From positions 124,001 through 188,000 of the forward strand of contig JAWNZC010000297.1 of the NCBI GenBank assembly GCA_035771165.1: a DNA stretch of 64,000 nucleotides, in the 5' to 3' direction. Made by a program: the position numbers and the translations under genes. The stretch comes from Paragorgia papillata (taxonomy: Eukaryota > Cnidaria > Anthozoa > Scleralcyonacea > Coralliidae). The notes beneath the pieces were generated by a model, which did not search any database, was not told where the DNA came from, and saw nothing but the letters and a program-made list of their open reading frames with translations. Positions 15,001 through 28,179 of the stretch are shown here, one piece after another (position 1 is the first letter of the stretch; the number at the start of each line of letters is the position of its first letter).

Positions 15001-18000
15001 GGAAGATACTGTAGTTGAGAGAATGTTACGTATTTTATAACCCAGTAGAATGTCACTAATTTTTAATGTTGGATTAAAAGGTTGCCGATGCTGGCACAGA
15101 GAAAGACAATGTGGAAGAAAGTGGCGAAAAGCATATGGAAAAGTCAACGGTAAATACATATTTATATATTTATATTTTATTATTATAAAACCATGGTTGC
15201 CTAACAGTGATAATGTAAAATATATAGTATATTTTGCAAATCAATGTTTCAAAATAAATATATATATAATTAATATAACTCAATATTATATTCTTATAAT
15301 ATTCTGTGCAAGTGGTGTATCAATTGTAAGTACTCGGAAAAACTCTGAGCATCACACCAGACTCAAAACAACTAAATGACAGCCACAATGCTTGTGTCAT
15401 AATGAGTTCAAGTAACTCAAAGGTTAGGACATCTGGCTAGCATTCAAAGTTCCTATGCTTGAGTGCTGTCTGATGCTCAGAGTTTATCTTCGTACCGACA
15501 ACTGAACACAGTTTGCACAATGGAAACAACAATTTTATTTTACTACCATGAAACTGAAACTTAAGACTTACCTGATACAATTCATCTCAGCAATGCAGCA
15601 TTGCATATAATGCACATACAGTACAGTATATGTATACACTAGATACACTCCCAAACAGGTCACCTTTTCAAACTGCAAAAGGAATTTAAAACATAGGTAA
15701 AATGAAGTACACAAAAAAGAACCTGCAATTTACCCACAAAGAAATTTATTCACAGTACATAATGTGAAAATGCTATCAGTGATAGCTGCATTAAAAGATA
15801 ATTTAACAATTTTTTACACTGCTCCATTTTATCAATTTATTTACAGGCACACAGCCATATAGATATTTTAATAAAATTACATCAGTTGAACAATTTATTT
15901 TGGTAAATGGTCTGATTTAGGGCAATATTGGCAGGTGTAGGGGAAGATACTGTAGTTGAGAGAATGTTACGTATTTTATAACCCAGTAGAATGTCACTAA
16001 TTTTTAATGTTGGATTAAAAGGTTGCCGATGCTGGCACAGAGAAAGACAATGTGGAAGAAAGTGGCGAAAAGCATATGGAAAAGTCAACGGTAAATACAT
16101 ATTTATATATTTATATTTTATTATTATAAAACCATGGTTGCCTAACAGTGATAATGTAAAATATATAGTATATTTTGCAAATCAATGTTTCAAAATAAAT
16201 ATATATAATTAATATAACTCAATATTATATTCTTATAATATTCTGTGCAAGTGGTGTATCAATTGTAAGTACTCGGAAAAAACTCTGAGCATCACACCAG
16301 ACTCAAAACAACTAAATGACAGCCACAATGCTTGTGTCATAATGAGTTCAAGTAACTCAAAGGTTAGGACATCTGGCTAGCATTCAAAGTTCCTATGCTT
16401 GAGTGCTGTCTGATGCTCAGAGTTTATCTTCGTACCGACAACTGAACACAGTTTGCACAATGGAAACAACAATTTTATTTTACTACCATGAAACTGAAAC
16501 TTAAGACTTACCTGATACAATTCATCTCAGCAATGCAGCATTGCATATAATGCACATACAGTACAGTATATGTATACACTAGATACACTCCCAAACAGGT
16601 CACCTTTTCAAACTGCAAAAGGAATTTAAAACATAGGTAAAATGAAGTACACAAAAAAGAACCTGCAATTTACCCACAAAGAAATTTATTCACAGTACAT
16701 AATGTGAAAATGCTATCAGTGATAGCTGCATTAAAAGATAATTTAACAATTTTTTACACTGCTCCATTTTATCAATTTATTTACAGGCACACAGCCATAT
16801 AGATATTTTAATAAAATTACATCAGTTGAACAATTTATTTTGGTAAATGGTCTGATTTAGGGCAATATTGGCAGGTGTAGGGGAAGATACTGTAGTTGAG
16901 AGAATGTTACGTATTTTATAACCCAGTAGAATGTCACTAATTTTTAATGTTGGATTAAAAGGTTGCCGATGCTGGCACAGAGAAAGACAATGTGGAAGAA
17001 AGTGGCGAAAAGCATATGGAAAAGTCAACGGTAAATACATATTTATATATTTATATTTTATTATTATAAAACCATGGTTGCCTAACAGTGATAATGTAAA
17101 ATATATAGTATATTTTGCAAATCAATGTTTCAAAATAAATATATATATAATTAATATAACTCAATATTATATTCTTATAATATTCTGTGCAAGTGGTGTA
17201 TCAATTGTAAGTACTCGGAAAAACTCTGAGCATCACACCAGACTCAAAACAACTAAATGACAGCCACAATGCTTGTGTCATAATGAGTTCAAGTAACTCA
17301 AAGGTTAGGACATCTGGCTAGCATTCAAAGTTCCTATGCTTGAGTGCTGTCTGATGCTCAGAGTTTATCTTCGTACCGACAACTGAACACAGTTTGCACA
17401 ATGGAAACAACAATTTTATTTTACTACCATGAAACTGAAACTTAAGACTTACCTGATACAATTCATCTCAGCAATGCAGCATTGCATATAATGCACATAC
17501 AGTACAGTATATGTATACACTAGATACACTCCCAAACAGGTCACCTTTTCAAACTGCAAAAGGAATTTAAAAACATAGGTAAAATGAAGTACACAAAAAA
17601 GAACCTGCAATTTACCCACAAAGAAATTTATTCACAGTACATAATGTGAAAATGCTATCAGTGATAGCTGCATTAAAAGATAATTTAACAATTTTTTACA
17701 CTGCTCCATTTTATCAATTTATTTACAGGCACACAGCCATATAGATATTTTAATAAAATTACATCAGTTGAACAATTTATTTTGGTAAATGGTCTGATTT
17801 AGGGCAATATTGGCAGGTGTAGGGGAAGATACTGTAGTTGAGAGAATGTTACGTATTTTATAACCCAGTAGAATGTCACTAATTTTTAATGTTGGATTAA
17901 AAGGTTGCCGATGCTGGCACAGAGAAAGACAATGTGGAAGAAAGTGGCGAAAAGCATATGGAAAAGTCAACGGTAAATACATATTTATATATTTATATTT

Positions 18001-21000
18001 TATTATTATAAAACCATGGTTGCCTAACAGTGATAATGTAAAATATATAGTATATTTTGCAAATCAATGTTTCAAAATAAATATATATATAATTAATATA
18101 ACTCAATATTATATTCTTATAATATTCTGTGCAAGTGGTGTATCAATTGTAAGTACTCGGAAAAACTCTGAGCATCACACCAGACTCAAAACAACTAAAT
18201 GACAGCCACAATGCTTGTGTCATAATGAGTTCAAGTAACTCAAAGGTTAGGACATCTGGCTAGCATTCAAAGTTCCTATGCTTGAGTGCTGTCTGATGCT
18301 CAGAGTTTATCTTCGTACCGACAACTGAACACAGTTTGCACAATGGAAACAACAATTTTATTTTACTACCATGAAACTGAAACTTAAGACTTACCTGATA
18401 CAATTCATCTCAGCAATGCAGCATTGCATATAATGCACATACAGTACAGTATATGTATACACTAGATACACTCCCAAACAGGTCACCTTTTCAAACTGCA
18501 AAAGGAATTTAAAACATAGGTAAAATGAAGTACACAAAAAAGAACCTGCAATTTACCCACAAAGAAATTTATTCACAGTACATAATGTGAAAATGCTATC
18601 AGTGATACTGTAGCTGCATTAAAAGATAATTTAACAATTTTTTACACTGCTCCATTTTATCAATTTATTTACAGGCACACAGCCATATAGATATTTTAAT
18701 AAAATTACATCAGTTGAACAATTTATTTTGGTAAATGGTCTGATTTAGGGCAATATTGGCAGGTGTAGGGGAAGATACTGTAGTTGAGAGAATGTTACGT
18801 ATTTTATAACCCAGTAGAATGTCACTAATTTTTAATGTTGGATTAAAAGGTTGCCGATGCTGGCACAGAGAAAGACAATGTGGAAGAAAGTGGCGAAAAG
18901 CATATGGAAAAGTCAACGGTAAATACATATTTATATATTTATATTTTATTATTATAAAACCATGGTTGCCTAACAGTGATAATGTAAAATATATAGTATA
19001 TTTTGCAAATCAATGTTTCAAAATAAATATATATATAATTAATATAACTCAATATTATATTCTTATAATATTCTGTGCAAGTGGTGTATCAATTGTAAGT
19101 ACTCGGAAAAACTCTGAGCATCACACCAGACTCAAAACAACTAAATGACAGCCACAATGCTTGTGTCATAATGAGTTCAAGTAACTCAAAGGTTAGGACA
19201 TCTGGCTAGCATTCAAAGTTCCTATGCTTGAGTGCTGTCTGATGCTCAGAGTTTATCTTCGTACCGACAACTGAACACAGTTTGCACAATGGAAACAACA
19301 ATTTTATTTTACTACCATGAAACTGAAACTTAAGACTTACCTGATACAATTCATCTCAGCAATGCAGCATTGCATATAATGCACATACAGTACAGTATAT
19401 GTATACACTAGATACACTCCCAAACAGGTCACCTTTTCAAACTGCAAAAGGAATTTAAAACATAGGTAAAATGAAGTACACAAAAAAGAACCTGCAATTT
19501 ACCCACAAAGAAATTTATTCACAGTACATAATGTGAAAATGCTATCAGTGATAGCTGCATTAAAAGATAATTTAACAATTTTTTACACTGCTCCATTTTA
19601 TCAATTTATTTACAGGCACACAGCCATATAGATATTTTAATAAAATTACATCAGTTGAACAATTTATTTTGGTAAATGGTCTGATTTAGGGCAATATTGG
19701 CAGGTGTAGGGGAAGATACTGTAGTTGAGAGAATGTTACGTATTTTATAACCCAGTAGAATGTCACTAATTTTTAATGTTGGATTAAAAGGTTGCCGATG
19801 CTGGCACAGAGAAAGACAATGTGGAAGAAAGTGGCGAAAAGCATATGGAAAAGTCAACGGTAAATACATATTTATATATTTATATTTTATTATTATAAAA
19901 CCATGGTTGCCTAACAGTGATAATGTAAAATATATAGTATATTTTGCAAATCAATGTTTCAAAATAAATATATATATAATTAATATAACTCAATATTATA
20001 TTCTTATAATATTCTGTGCAAGTGGTGTATCAATTGTAAGTACTCGGAAAAACTCTGAGCATCACACCAGACTCAAAACAACTAAATGACAGCCACAATG
20101 CTTGTGTCATAATGAGTTCAAGTAACTCAAAGGTTAGGACATCTGGCTAGCATTCAAAGTTCCTATGCTTGAGTGCTGTCTGATGCTCAGAGTTTATCTT
20201 CGTACCGACAACTGAACACAGTTTGCACAATGGAAACAACAATTTTATTTTACTACCATGAAACTGAAACTTAAGACTTACCTGATACAATTCATCTCAG
20301 CAATGCAGCATTGCATATAATGCACATACAGTACAGTATATGTATACACTAGATACACTCCCAAACAGGTCACCTTTTCAAACTGCAAAAGGAATTTAAA
20401 ACATAGGTAAAATGAAGTACACAAAAAAGAACCTGTAATTTACCCACAAAGAAATTTATTCACAGTACATAATGTGAAAATGCTATCAGTGATAGCTGCA
20501 TTAAAAGATAATTTAACAATTTTTTACACTGCTCCATTTTATCAATTTATTTACAGGCACACAGCCATATAGATATTTTAATAAAATTACATCAGTTGAA
20601 CAATTTATTTTGGTAAATGGTCTGATTTAGGGCAATATTGGCAGGTGTAGGGGAAGATACTGTAGTTGAGAGAATGTTACGTATTTTATAACCCAGTAGA
20701 ATGTCACTAATTTTTAATGTTGGATTAAAAGGTTGCCGATGCTGGCACAGAGAAAGACAATGTGGAAGAAAGTGGCGAAAAGCATATGGAAAAGTCAACG
20801 GTAAATACATATTTATATATTTATATTTTATTATTATAAAACCATGGTTGCCTAACAGTGATAATGTAAAATATATAGTATATTTTGCAAATCAATGTTT
20901 CAAAAATAAATATATAATTAATATAACTCAATATTATATTCTTATAATATTCTGTGCAAGTGGTGTATCAATTGTAAGTACTCGGAAAAACTCTGAGCAT

Positions 21001-21796
21001 CACACCAGACTCAAAACAACTAAATGACAGCCAGAATGCTTGTGTCATAATGAGTTCAAGTAACTCAAAGGTTAGGACATCTGGCTAGCATTCAAAGTTC
21101 CTATGCTTGAGTGCTGTCTGATGCTCAGAGTTTATCTTCGTACCGACAACTGAGCACAGTTTGCACAATGGAAACAACAATTTTATTTTACTACCATGAA
21201 ACTGAAACTTAAGACTTACCCGATACAATTCATCTCAGCAATGCAGCATTGCATATAATGCACATACAGTACAGTATATGTATATGTATACACTAGATAC
21301 ACTCCCAAACAGGTCACCTTTTCAAACTGCAAAAGGAATTTAAAACATAGGTAAAATGAAGTACGCAAAAAAGAACCTGCAATTTACCCACAAAGAAATT
21401 TATTCACAGTACATAATGTGAAAATGCTATCAGTTATAGCTGCATTAAAAGACAATTTAACAATTTTTTACACTCCTCCATCTTATCAATTTATTTACAG
21501 GCACACAGCCATATAGATATTTTAATAAAATTACATCAGTTGAACAATTTATTTTGGTAAATGGTCTGATTTAGGGCAATATTGGCAGGTGTAGGGGAAG
21601 ATACTGTAGTTGAGAGAATGTTACGTATTTTATAACCCAGTAGAATGTCACTAATTTTTAATGTTGGATTAAAAGGTTGCCGATGCTGGCACAGAGAAAG
21701 ACAATGTGGAAGAAAGTGGCGAAAAGCATATGGAAAAGTCAACGGTAAATACATATTTATATATTTATATTTTATTATTATAAAACCATGGTTGCC
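1..21796. repeat. ~941 bp satellite, ~23 tandem copies
   Basis: Head-to-tail copies of one unit. A fixed landmark recurs at 822, 1756, 2695, 3641, 4582, 5523 and so on to 21536, so spacing is 934-948 bp with a mode of 941. Identity looks near 98-99% by eye. Length variants come from a 5 bp ACTGT insertion (for example near 3538, 7307, 10131, 12957, 13904, 18605), TA-run length, and loss of TATTT (near 1050 and 14238). The array runs off the left edge of the window. Short ORFs (72 aa minus, 109 aa plus) recur only because the copies are nearly identical; I see no protein family in them. Each unit has an imperfect inverted repeat, for example 1216-1240 against 1333-1357. Confidence 0.97.
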
Positions 21797-21815
21797 TACC
21801 CTTACGAAAATATTC

Positions 21816-22040
21816 CTTTGGATTCTATAGAATATTCTATAGGATTTTTAAATTCTATAGAATTAGGAATATTCTATGGAATATTCTGTAATGAATATTG
21901 GAATATTCTATAGGATTTTTAAATCCTGTAGAATATTCTATAGAATTAGGAATATTCTGTAATGAATATTGGAATATTCTATAGGATTTTTAAATTATAT
22001 AGAATATTCTATAGGACTTGGAATATTCTAATGAATATTC
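21816..22040. repeat. Left subterminal repeat array of the 6.4 kb transposon
   Basis: Repeated copies of a short motif related to GAATATTCTATAGAATATTC, alternating with GGATTTTTAAAT. The motif is itself palindromic. Such arrays next to the terminal repeats are the expected binding sites for a transposon-encoded DNA-binding protein in En/Spm-type elements (family knowledge); binding here is inferred. Confidence 0.8.
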
Positions 22041-22394
22041 TTTAATGAAACTGGAATTGGATTTTTAAATATTTTATAAACAAAATAAGCTTTTTTCATT
22101 ACAAAATAGACCATGGTTTTCATTGGAAAATTAGAAACAAGACAATCTGAAATATTGTGATGAACATATTTCAAGCAAACATCTTGTAGGGTTGTGTAAT
22201 TTGTATACATGCATTAATTACAGTGTGAAACAACTAAACAAAGTTTAATTTAAAAGTTTGAACACTTATATTTACAAAATATGCACTTAATGTGATGCAC
22301 CTAATTTGTATATGGTATACTTTACCTACTTACAAATATTATAATTATATTACATGATATATTTATATTTACACATACAGCTAATGGGATAATA

Positions 22395-22742
22395 TCTATT
22401 TATTTTAAAATGGCCACACATGTTAACTCTTAACAGGCAAGTTTCTGCAAGAGGTCCCCAGTTGATGTGTAAAATCGTCTGGTGCACATTAGCCAGAGTA
22501 AAATATATAAGTAGGGATAAAATGTACGATTGCCTGTTAAAAGGTTAAAGGAGATTAAAAGAAGTTATTACTGTAACTTTTTAACAAGCAAGTTTCTGCA
22601 AGAGGTCCCTGCAGTTGATGAGTAAAATTATCTGGCATTAGCCAGAGTAAAATGTATATTAATAGACTGGTATTTACACATCATTCCAAAGTAAATAAAA
22701 TGCTTTTGATTTTGGTCGCCATTTTAAAATAGATAAATAGCT
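22395..22742. repeat. Small inverted-repeat element with an internal ~85 bp direct repeat
   Basis: Ends near 22397 (CTATTTATTTTAAAATGGC) and 22718-22740 (its complement) form inverted termini. Within it, a segment beginning AACAGGCAAGTTTCTGCAAG (about 22432-22518) is repeated in direct orientation at about 22580-22662. No coding content. It looks like a MITE nested in the larger transposon. Confidence 0.6.
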
Positions 22743-22849
22743 AAATCTCTACAATGTACATTATTGTACTGTATTTACATTTTTACAACTAGTCGCCATA
22801 TATACGGTATGGTAAAGGGCAAAAGTAAGTCTTGCCTCGAGCACTTAGA

Positions 22850-23880
22850 CTAACACATTTTCCGCCTAATTTGAGAAGGGAAAATAGGAATAACATTATT
22901 TACATCTACAACTTCAACAATAAAATAACTGGTTACTTTGAAATCAGCATCTTTAAATAATGCTCTATTAATAGCAACCATAGGCTTCATAATGACTACT
23001 TTGTACTCATTACATTTGCAATGCTGCAACATAAGGGAAGTGCACTCACAAAATGGTTTGATTTCCAGCAAACCTAAGACTACACCATATTCATAATTAG
23101 GGTGTTCAAAAGCTATATGACAGTTGCTGTGTCGCTTTGCTCTAGTATAACTACTGCTACAATAAAGTTTATGGCTATAAAGAAACCTCTCATACACTGT
23201 TCCAGATCGGTTAATTACATCTGTACCCAAGAGATTCTGTACAGCAAGTGCCTGTCGTGCATCAACAACGATGAATTTCTCAGAGCCTAGCAAAACTACT
23301 CCATCACAAGCTGTTCCACACTGAAACTTAGCTTTGTCAGCCAACTTTTGTAAAGTATCTCTGACACTAGAGCTAGAGTTATCATCAATGCATGACCTAG
23401 TAAGTGAAGCTACCTTGTTTTGAAGTAAAAAGGTGTTGATTATCTGCTGGGGCACGTACTGCGTTCCACTGAACATGTTTAAAAGAACACGATTGTGGGC
23501 CTCAAAATTGAATGCAGAGGTAGCCCATAGTGGTCCACAGTCCTTGACACAATGTGCAAGATGTGTCAAGCAATGGACGTTAAAAGTGCAAGAGGAGATT
23601 CCATACAACATTTCCATTTCAATGACAAATTTTGTCAAGCAAGCTTCAGAAAGAGTGATTGAACTGGTGCTAATTGAATCTCCCAAAAGAGTATAAATGC
23701 CATACACATAAAGGGAAAAATGGTTGAGATATCTTGTAGGTAAAATACCCTGCAAGATAATCAGGCTATAGAACAAGAAAGCTCTCCATTCTGATGCCTT
23801 CCAATAAGACCTTTGAGAAAGGCTTCTTGGTGCCCGGTGAATTTCACTAGGTGGACTGATGCTCAGCAATCTCTTGTTCA
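22850..23880 (-). CDS. DUF4218-type C-terminal region of an En/Spm-like transposase, terminal exon
   Basis: A 343-codon open frame ending in TAG. Its pattern matches the C-terminal domain found with animal and plant TNP2/En-Spm transposases: an HRAPRSLSQRSYWKASEWRA block, an HFSLYVYGIYTLL helix, LYGISSCTFNVHCLTHLAHC, then GPLWATSAFNFEAHNRVLLN. There is no in-frame ATG at the start; reading the minus strand, the frame opens at a splice acceptor (TACATTTAG then TGAACAAG, 23881/23880), so this is the last exon of a longer gene. The upstream catalytic exons should lie at higher coordinates but none is seen; that space is taken by the plus-strand BEN gene. The fragment is free of stops yet may not be functional alone. 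Family assignment is from recognition, not a search. Confidence 0.75.
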
Positions 23881-24100
23881 CTAAATGTACATTTTGACCA
23901 ATGTAGAACTCTTCTTGTTATTGATTGCGAGTAATATTAGTAAGTTGATCATGTAATTTATTGGTCTATATGTCTACATTGGTCTTAGAGGAGTTATGGT
24001 AATTCTACACTTTTGACACTATTTTTATCTTTGAATTACAGGTTGGAGCAATTCTTCCATTTAGCCACTAATGTAATATTTTATATTGCCATTTTTCTAG

Positions 24101-27100
24101 GCTCCTAAATCTAAAAAACAGAAAATGCTTTCCCTTTTCTGGACTAGCCAAGAATGATGCAGTTGAAAAGTTGAAAGCAAAATATAATGTAACAACAGTA
24201 AGCAACTTACATTGCATTAATTTGATCTAGAAGTTGAATGTTTCATTAAGCTGGTTTTCCACTAAGCAACTTTCTTCACACAAAAACATTTCAAAGTGAC
24301 TTTCTATTTTGTCTTATGAGCTCTGGACTGGAACAAGTTAAAAATCTATTCAATTTCAACAATAAAATGTTGATTCATGCAACAAAATGGTCTAGTGGAA
24401 ACTGGCTTTATGCTTTTGTCTAGAATAATAGTTTTGAGATTTAAAGTTATACAGGGGGTGAACAAAGAACTGACTTCTTGAAAGTGATTATTTTGGTATG
24501 TTTCTTATCTGTGAAAAGAATACTATTTATTGTCAATTTCAGTTCACTTTTCAATGCGCAGTTCGGAAGTTTGTTGCCAAGTATCGAATTACATTTCTAA
24601 GTTCTGAAGTTTGTTACGAAGTTCGAATGTTCGATTCGAAGTTCAGCTTTGCGCCATTCTTTAGCTATGCAATTTGGAATTGCAGAATGATTAACAACAT
24701 ATTTTCCCAAAGAAATCATATCAAACGAAAGTCGACCCGTAAATGCGAAACTTCGAGTCGAACATTCGAACATCAAATCGAACTTCATAATGAACTTCTG
24801 AGCTTAGAAACGTAATTCGATACTTGGCAACGAACTTCTGAACCGTGCGTTGAAAAGTGAACTGAAATCGACAATAAAACTACATGCCTTTAGAAAGCAT
24901 GCCACAAAATCTGTCTAAACATGATCTGACATCCAAAATTTGGCCATTGTTTTTAAAAATACATGTACTTTTCATGATTTTACTTTCAAGTTCTTACAAG
25001 TAAAAATTTTTTTCTCCATTTTTTATGGAAAACTGTAAGAAAACTAGTGAAATGTTCATATATTTTGAATATCAAAGTTTAATAAGTCCCTCAGTAGGTA
25101 TGGGATATTTTACAAAAATACTGTAACTACTCATAAAGATTTGTTGTGTTTATTGTAGGAGTCTGACTTGGAGGTATCCAGTGATGATGATAAAGTATGT
25201 ATTGTACACATGTAATTTTGATTTAATTACAGTAGTCATTCATTATATTTTCATCTAAATTAGTTAAACCAAGAGAGCACGGCAGAATGATATTTGTGGA
25301 TTCTTACCTGAATCCTTTGACTTTGGTCTACTCTCAACCAATAATCTTGAGTCTTTTGTAATTTGCATAATCGATTTAAAATGCATAAACGATCAGTATA
25401 AAAGGATATTTAAACGAGTCGCCATATTTGAATTACAAATCTCCGCTGACCCAGAATACAATGTCTTTACCGGAAATGCACAACGACCAATTGAAGGTAT
25501 TCCAAAGCGAGTTATGTAGAGGGGAGTGAAACTGTTGAATATTTGATAGGTACAAATATGGCTACTCGTTTTAATATCCTTTTACACTGATCGTTTATGC
25601 ATTTTAACTTGATGATGTAAATTACAAAAGACTCAAGATTATAGGTTGAGAGTAAACTGAAGTCAAACAATTCAGATAAGAATCCACAAATATCATTCCG
25701 CCGTGCTTCCTTGGTTAAACCAGTGCATAACAATCAAGGGATCACAATATTTAAGCTCTGTTTTATACTTTTAACAAAGGATAATCACAGTTCAGAGGAA
25801 GAAGACATTCTAGCCAACTTAAAGAAACAGAATGGCATTCTCCAGAACAAATTAGAAGAGAAGGAGAAAGAAATTGCACATCTGCAAAAAATAATTCAAA
25901 ATCTGAAACGTAAGATGTACCTAATTTTTTTGGTATACTTTAATCTGTAACACCTGTGTGTGGAATAATTCAGGTAACTAGTTCAACAAGTGTTCATATT
26001 GTTCAAGCAGACATTTTCCAACCCACTCACTGGATTTTCTCACACAGAGGAAACAACCAGACACTGCCTGAAGCTGATAAAATTGAAATTATAGTTGGCA
26101 ACACAAAACTAAATTAGAAGAATAATGTGCAGTACTGGAGCTAGTTCTATAAAAATATGTAGGTAAATTTAACCATAGTTAGAGTTTAGTTTTGACTAAT
26201 CATGACAAAGTTTGAGAAGTTAATAAAAATTTAATAATTTATTGAATATTCTATTAATATGTATTTACAAGTTTTGAACAACTAGCTGTAGATGATGTGG
26301 GAGTGTGATAGGACTTACACACTTGATGAAATAAAGATTTAATTCAGCTATTTTGTTGACAGCACTGCAGTTGGTATGCTCCTAAAGGAAAACCTCGCTT
26401 AATTATTTATATTACCATAATTTGCGTTTTAGACCTCCCCTCTCTTCAAGATATAGTCTTGGATTTGAAAACGCAAGTGGTGCAATTGTGTAATGGGGTA
26501 AATTCAACAAGAGATCTGCCGGTTACATTGCAACATGTGGCTTCATCACAAGGATCATCCTCTCCTTCATCTCAGTCATGCCCTTCACCTCAGTCATGCT
26601 CTTCACTTCAGCCTCACTCATCGGAGTCAGATTTAGATGCAGAACTTGTAAGTATTATAATTATGAGTAAAAACGTCCGCCTTTATCTACATAAGATTGG
26701 TACAGTAATCTATACTAAAAGTTTTCAACCTCATAAATGACTTTAAATATTTAAAGAGAAAAACATTGTTTTCACAGATTACCGTATTTCCCACTGTAAA
26801 TCTTACAAATGGTCAATGGAAAATTTTGAAAACGAAAGCCAATGCAAAGGACTTCGTGTATGCCGTAATGGGAATGTTGTGGAGTCGAGCGGTTCTCTTT
26901 ATCCATTCAATCACAGGCAAAATATATAATGCCTACAAAGGTAAAGATGCCAAGCCACAACTGGATACAGAAAAGGTCAAAAGTATATGTGGTGAGTCAT
27001 TTAATCGTGCTGTTCCTTTTTTTTTTTGTATTTTCCAATATTTATGAAACTTTCTGATACTCCTTGAACAGGAAGCAGACAAACATCTAAAATAATTCTT

Positions 27101-27264
27101 TTTTTTTTTCAATTTATGTTGAATATGCCTCAAAAAAGTATGGGCGCAGTGAGGTTGAAATTCGCCAGATAATGATTGCAAGAATTAGCAATATTGTCAA
27201 AGTAATGAAAGCAAAAAAAAAAAAAAAGTCAGAAGGTGCCCCATCTGAACATTTTTCCGATTAG
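24101..27264 (+). CDS. BEN-domain protein, multi-exon, carried by the transposon (5' end not found)
   Basis: Exons joined in frame at GT-AG sites: 24101-24197, 25159-25194, 25780-25909, 26433-26647, 26778-26991, then about 27119-27264 ending in TAG. The order is a short basic start, an acidic exon (ESDLEVSSDDDK), a coiled coil (ILANLKKQNGILQNKLEEKE), a Ser/Gln/Pro-rich linker, then a BEN-like domain with NAKDFVYAVMGMLWSR, KPQLDTEKVKSIC and a C-terminal YGRSEVEIRQIMIARI helix followed by a lysine run. BEN domains bind DNA or chromatin; here it could bind the transposon ends or act as captured cargo (inference). The last intron lacks an AG acceptor in the phase needed (the junction would be TATG|TTGAATATG), so this copy may be mis-spliced or dead. 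A 15 bp A-run codes the lysines. No start codon was identified. Confidence 0.7.
24526..24878. repeat. 353 bp palindromic MITE in a BEN-gene intron
   Basis: The two halves are inverted copies: TTTATTGTCAATTTCAGTTC at 24526 pairs with the complement ending at 24878. Direct ACTA repeats flank it (24522-24525 and 24879-24882), a possible 4 bp target duplication. It lies in the intron between 24197 and 25159. The short ORFs inside are spurious. Confidence 0.75.
25262..25722. repeat. ~460 bp inverted-repeat element in a BEN-gene intron
   Basis: Left arm 25262-25435 and right arm about 25550-25722 are inverted copies with scattered mismatches. The arms include GTTAAACCAAGAGAGCACGG on the left and its near-complement CCGTGCTTCCTTGGTTAAAC on the right. 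The spacer is about 110 bp. Non-coding MITE-like insertion. Confidence 0.75.
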
Positions 27265-27954
27265 CAAATTTAATTAAAATTTATTTTTATATATATATAA
27301 TTTTATTATGATAGATGTCAGTAAAAGTGAAATACAACAATCCTGCTACAATGCTGATTATGCATGTGGCGATTTTACATATTAATAGTCCGGATTTTTC
27401 ATAGAAAATTGTAGTATATATGTTGTCATTCCAAAATTCCAATCTTCGTCTTTTTTGTGCAAAAGTTGGCAGCTACTTATCGATCTTTTTTATCTTACAT
27501 TTGGTAACTAAATTTTGACCAACAAGTCCATGAAGATGAAATTTAAGACAAAGATAAATATATTACATCCCCTTCCTCATCAGATGAACCCAATTAAGAT
27601 TAAGAATATGTAAAATCTTAACACATGAAATACGCACTTTAAACTCTTAGCACAAAGTAAATGTGCAAATAGAGGATAACTAGTATTTTAGTGTGAGATA
27701 GCTTGAAGATCACATAAGTTCTATTGTTGGGTTATGGTTTCTATTACCTTTTTCTTTTCTTTTTTGATAGTTTTATTTCACTTGTTAATTGTTAAATGTT
27801 ATAAAGTGTAATTAATTGAGTAAAAGTTAACTTATACATGTTTTTATATCAAATTGTAATTTATAGTCTTGGAATATGAATTCTTAGTTCTTGTTGTGTA
27901 ATAAAGAATATATAGTTGAAGCTTTGTTAACAAGATGTTTCACTTTGCTATACT
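27265..27954. other. AT-rich non-coding segment after the BEN gene
   Basis: No ORF, RNA gene or repeat structure recognised. It probably holds the 3' untranslated region of the BEN gene (AATAAAG at about 27900) and internal transposon sequence. Confidence 0.5.
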
Positions 27955-28162
27955 AAACAAAATATTTTATAGAATGTTCAATAGAATATGCTATACAGTT
28001 TTATAGAATATTCCATATTACACAGAATATTCTATAGAATATTACAGAATATTCTATAGAATATTACAGAATATTCTATAGAATATTATATAGAATATTA
28101 CACAGAATATTCTATGGAATAAGTTCCAAAATCCCTTAGAATATTCTATTGAATATTCTATA
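27955..28162. repeat. Right subterminal repeat array of the 6.4 kb transposon
   Basis: A run of GAATATT/CTATAG motifs mirroring the left subterminal array, for example repeated ACAGAATATTCTATAGAATA, leading into the right terminal repeat. Confidence 0.8.
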
Positions 28163-28179
28163 GAATATTTTCGTAAGGG

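Larger units (their letters stand above)
21799..28179. mobile_element. 6.4 kb DNA transposon inserted in the satellite (En/Spm-like, TA target duplication)
   Basis: The ends are perfect inverted repeats, CCCTTACGAAAATATTC at 21799-21815 and its complement ending at 28179. Flanks are TA at 21797-21798 and TA at 28180-28181. Intact satellite units read GCCTAACAG at this point, so removing the element plus one TA restores the uninterrupted unit, which proves insertion and a 2 bp duplication. Both ends carry subterminal arrays of short AT-rich motifs. Inside are a DUF4218-type transposase tail (minus), a BEN-domain gene (plus) and smaller palindromic insertions. No DDE catalytic part is visible, so the copy is probably non-autonomous. 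En/Spm affiliation rests on the DUF4218 gene and the subterminal repeats; the terminus is not CACTA. Confidence 0.9.
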
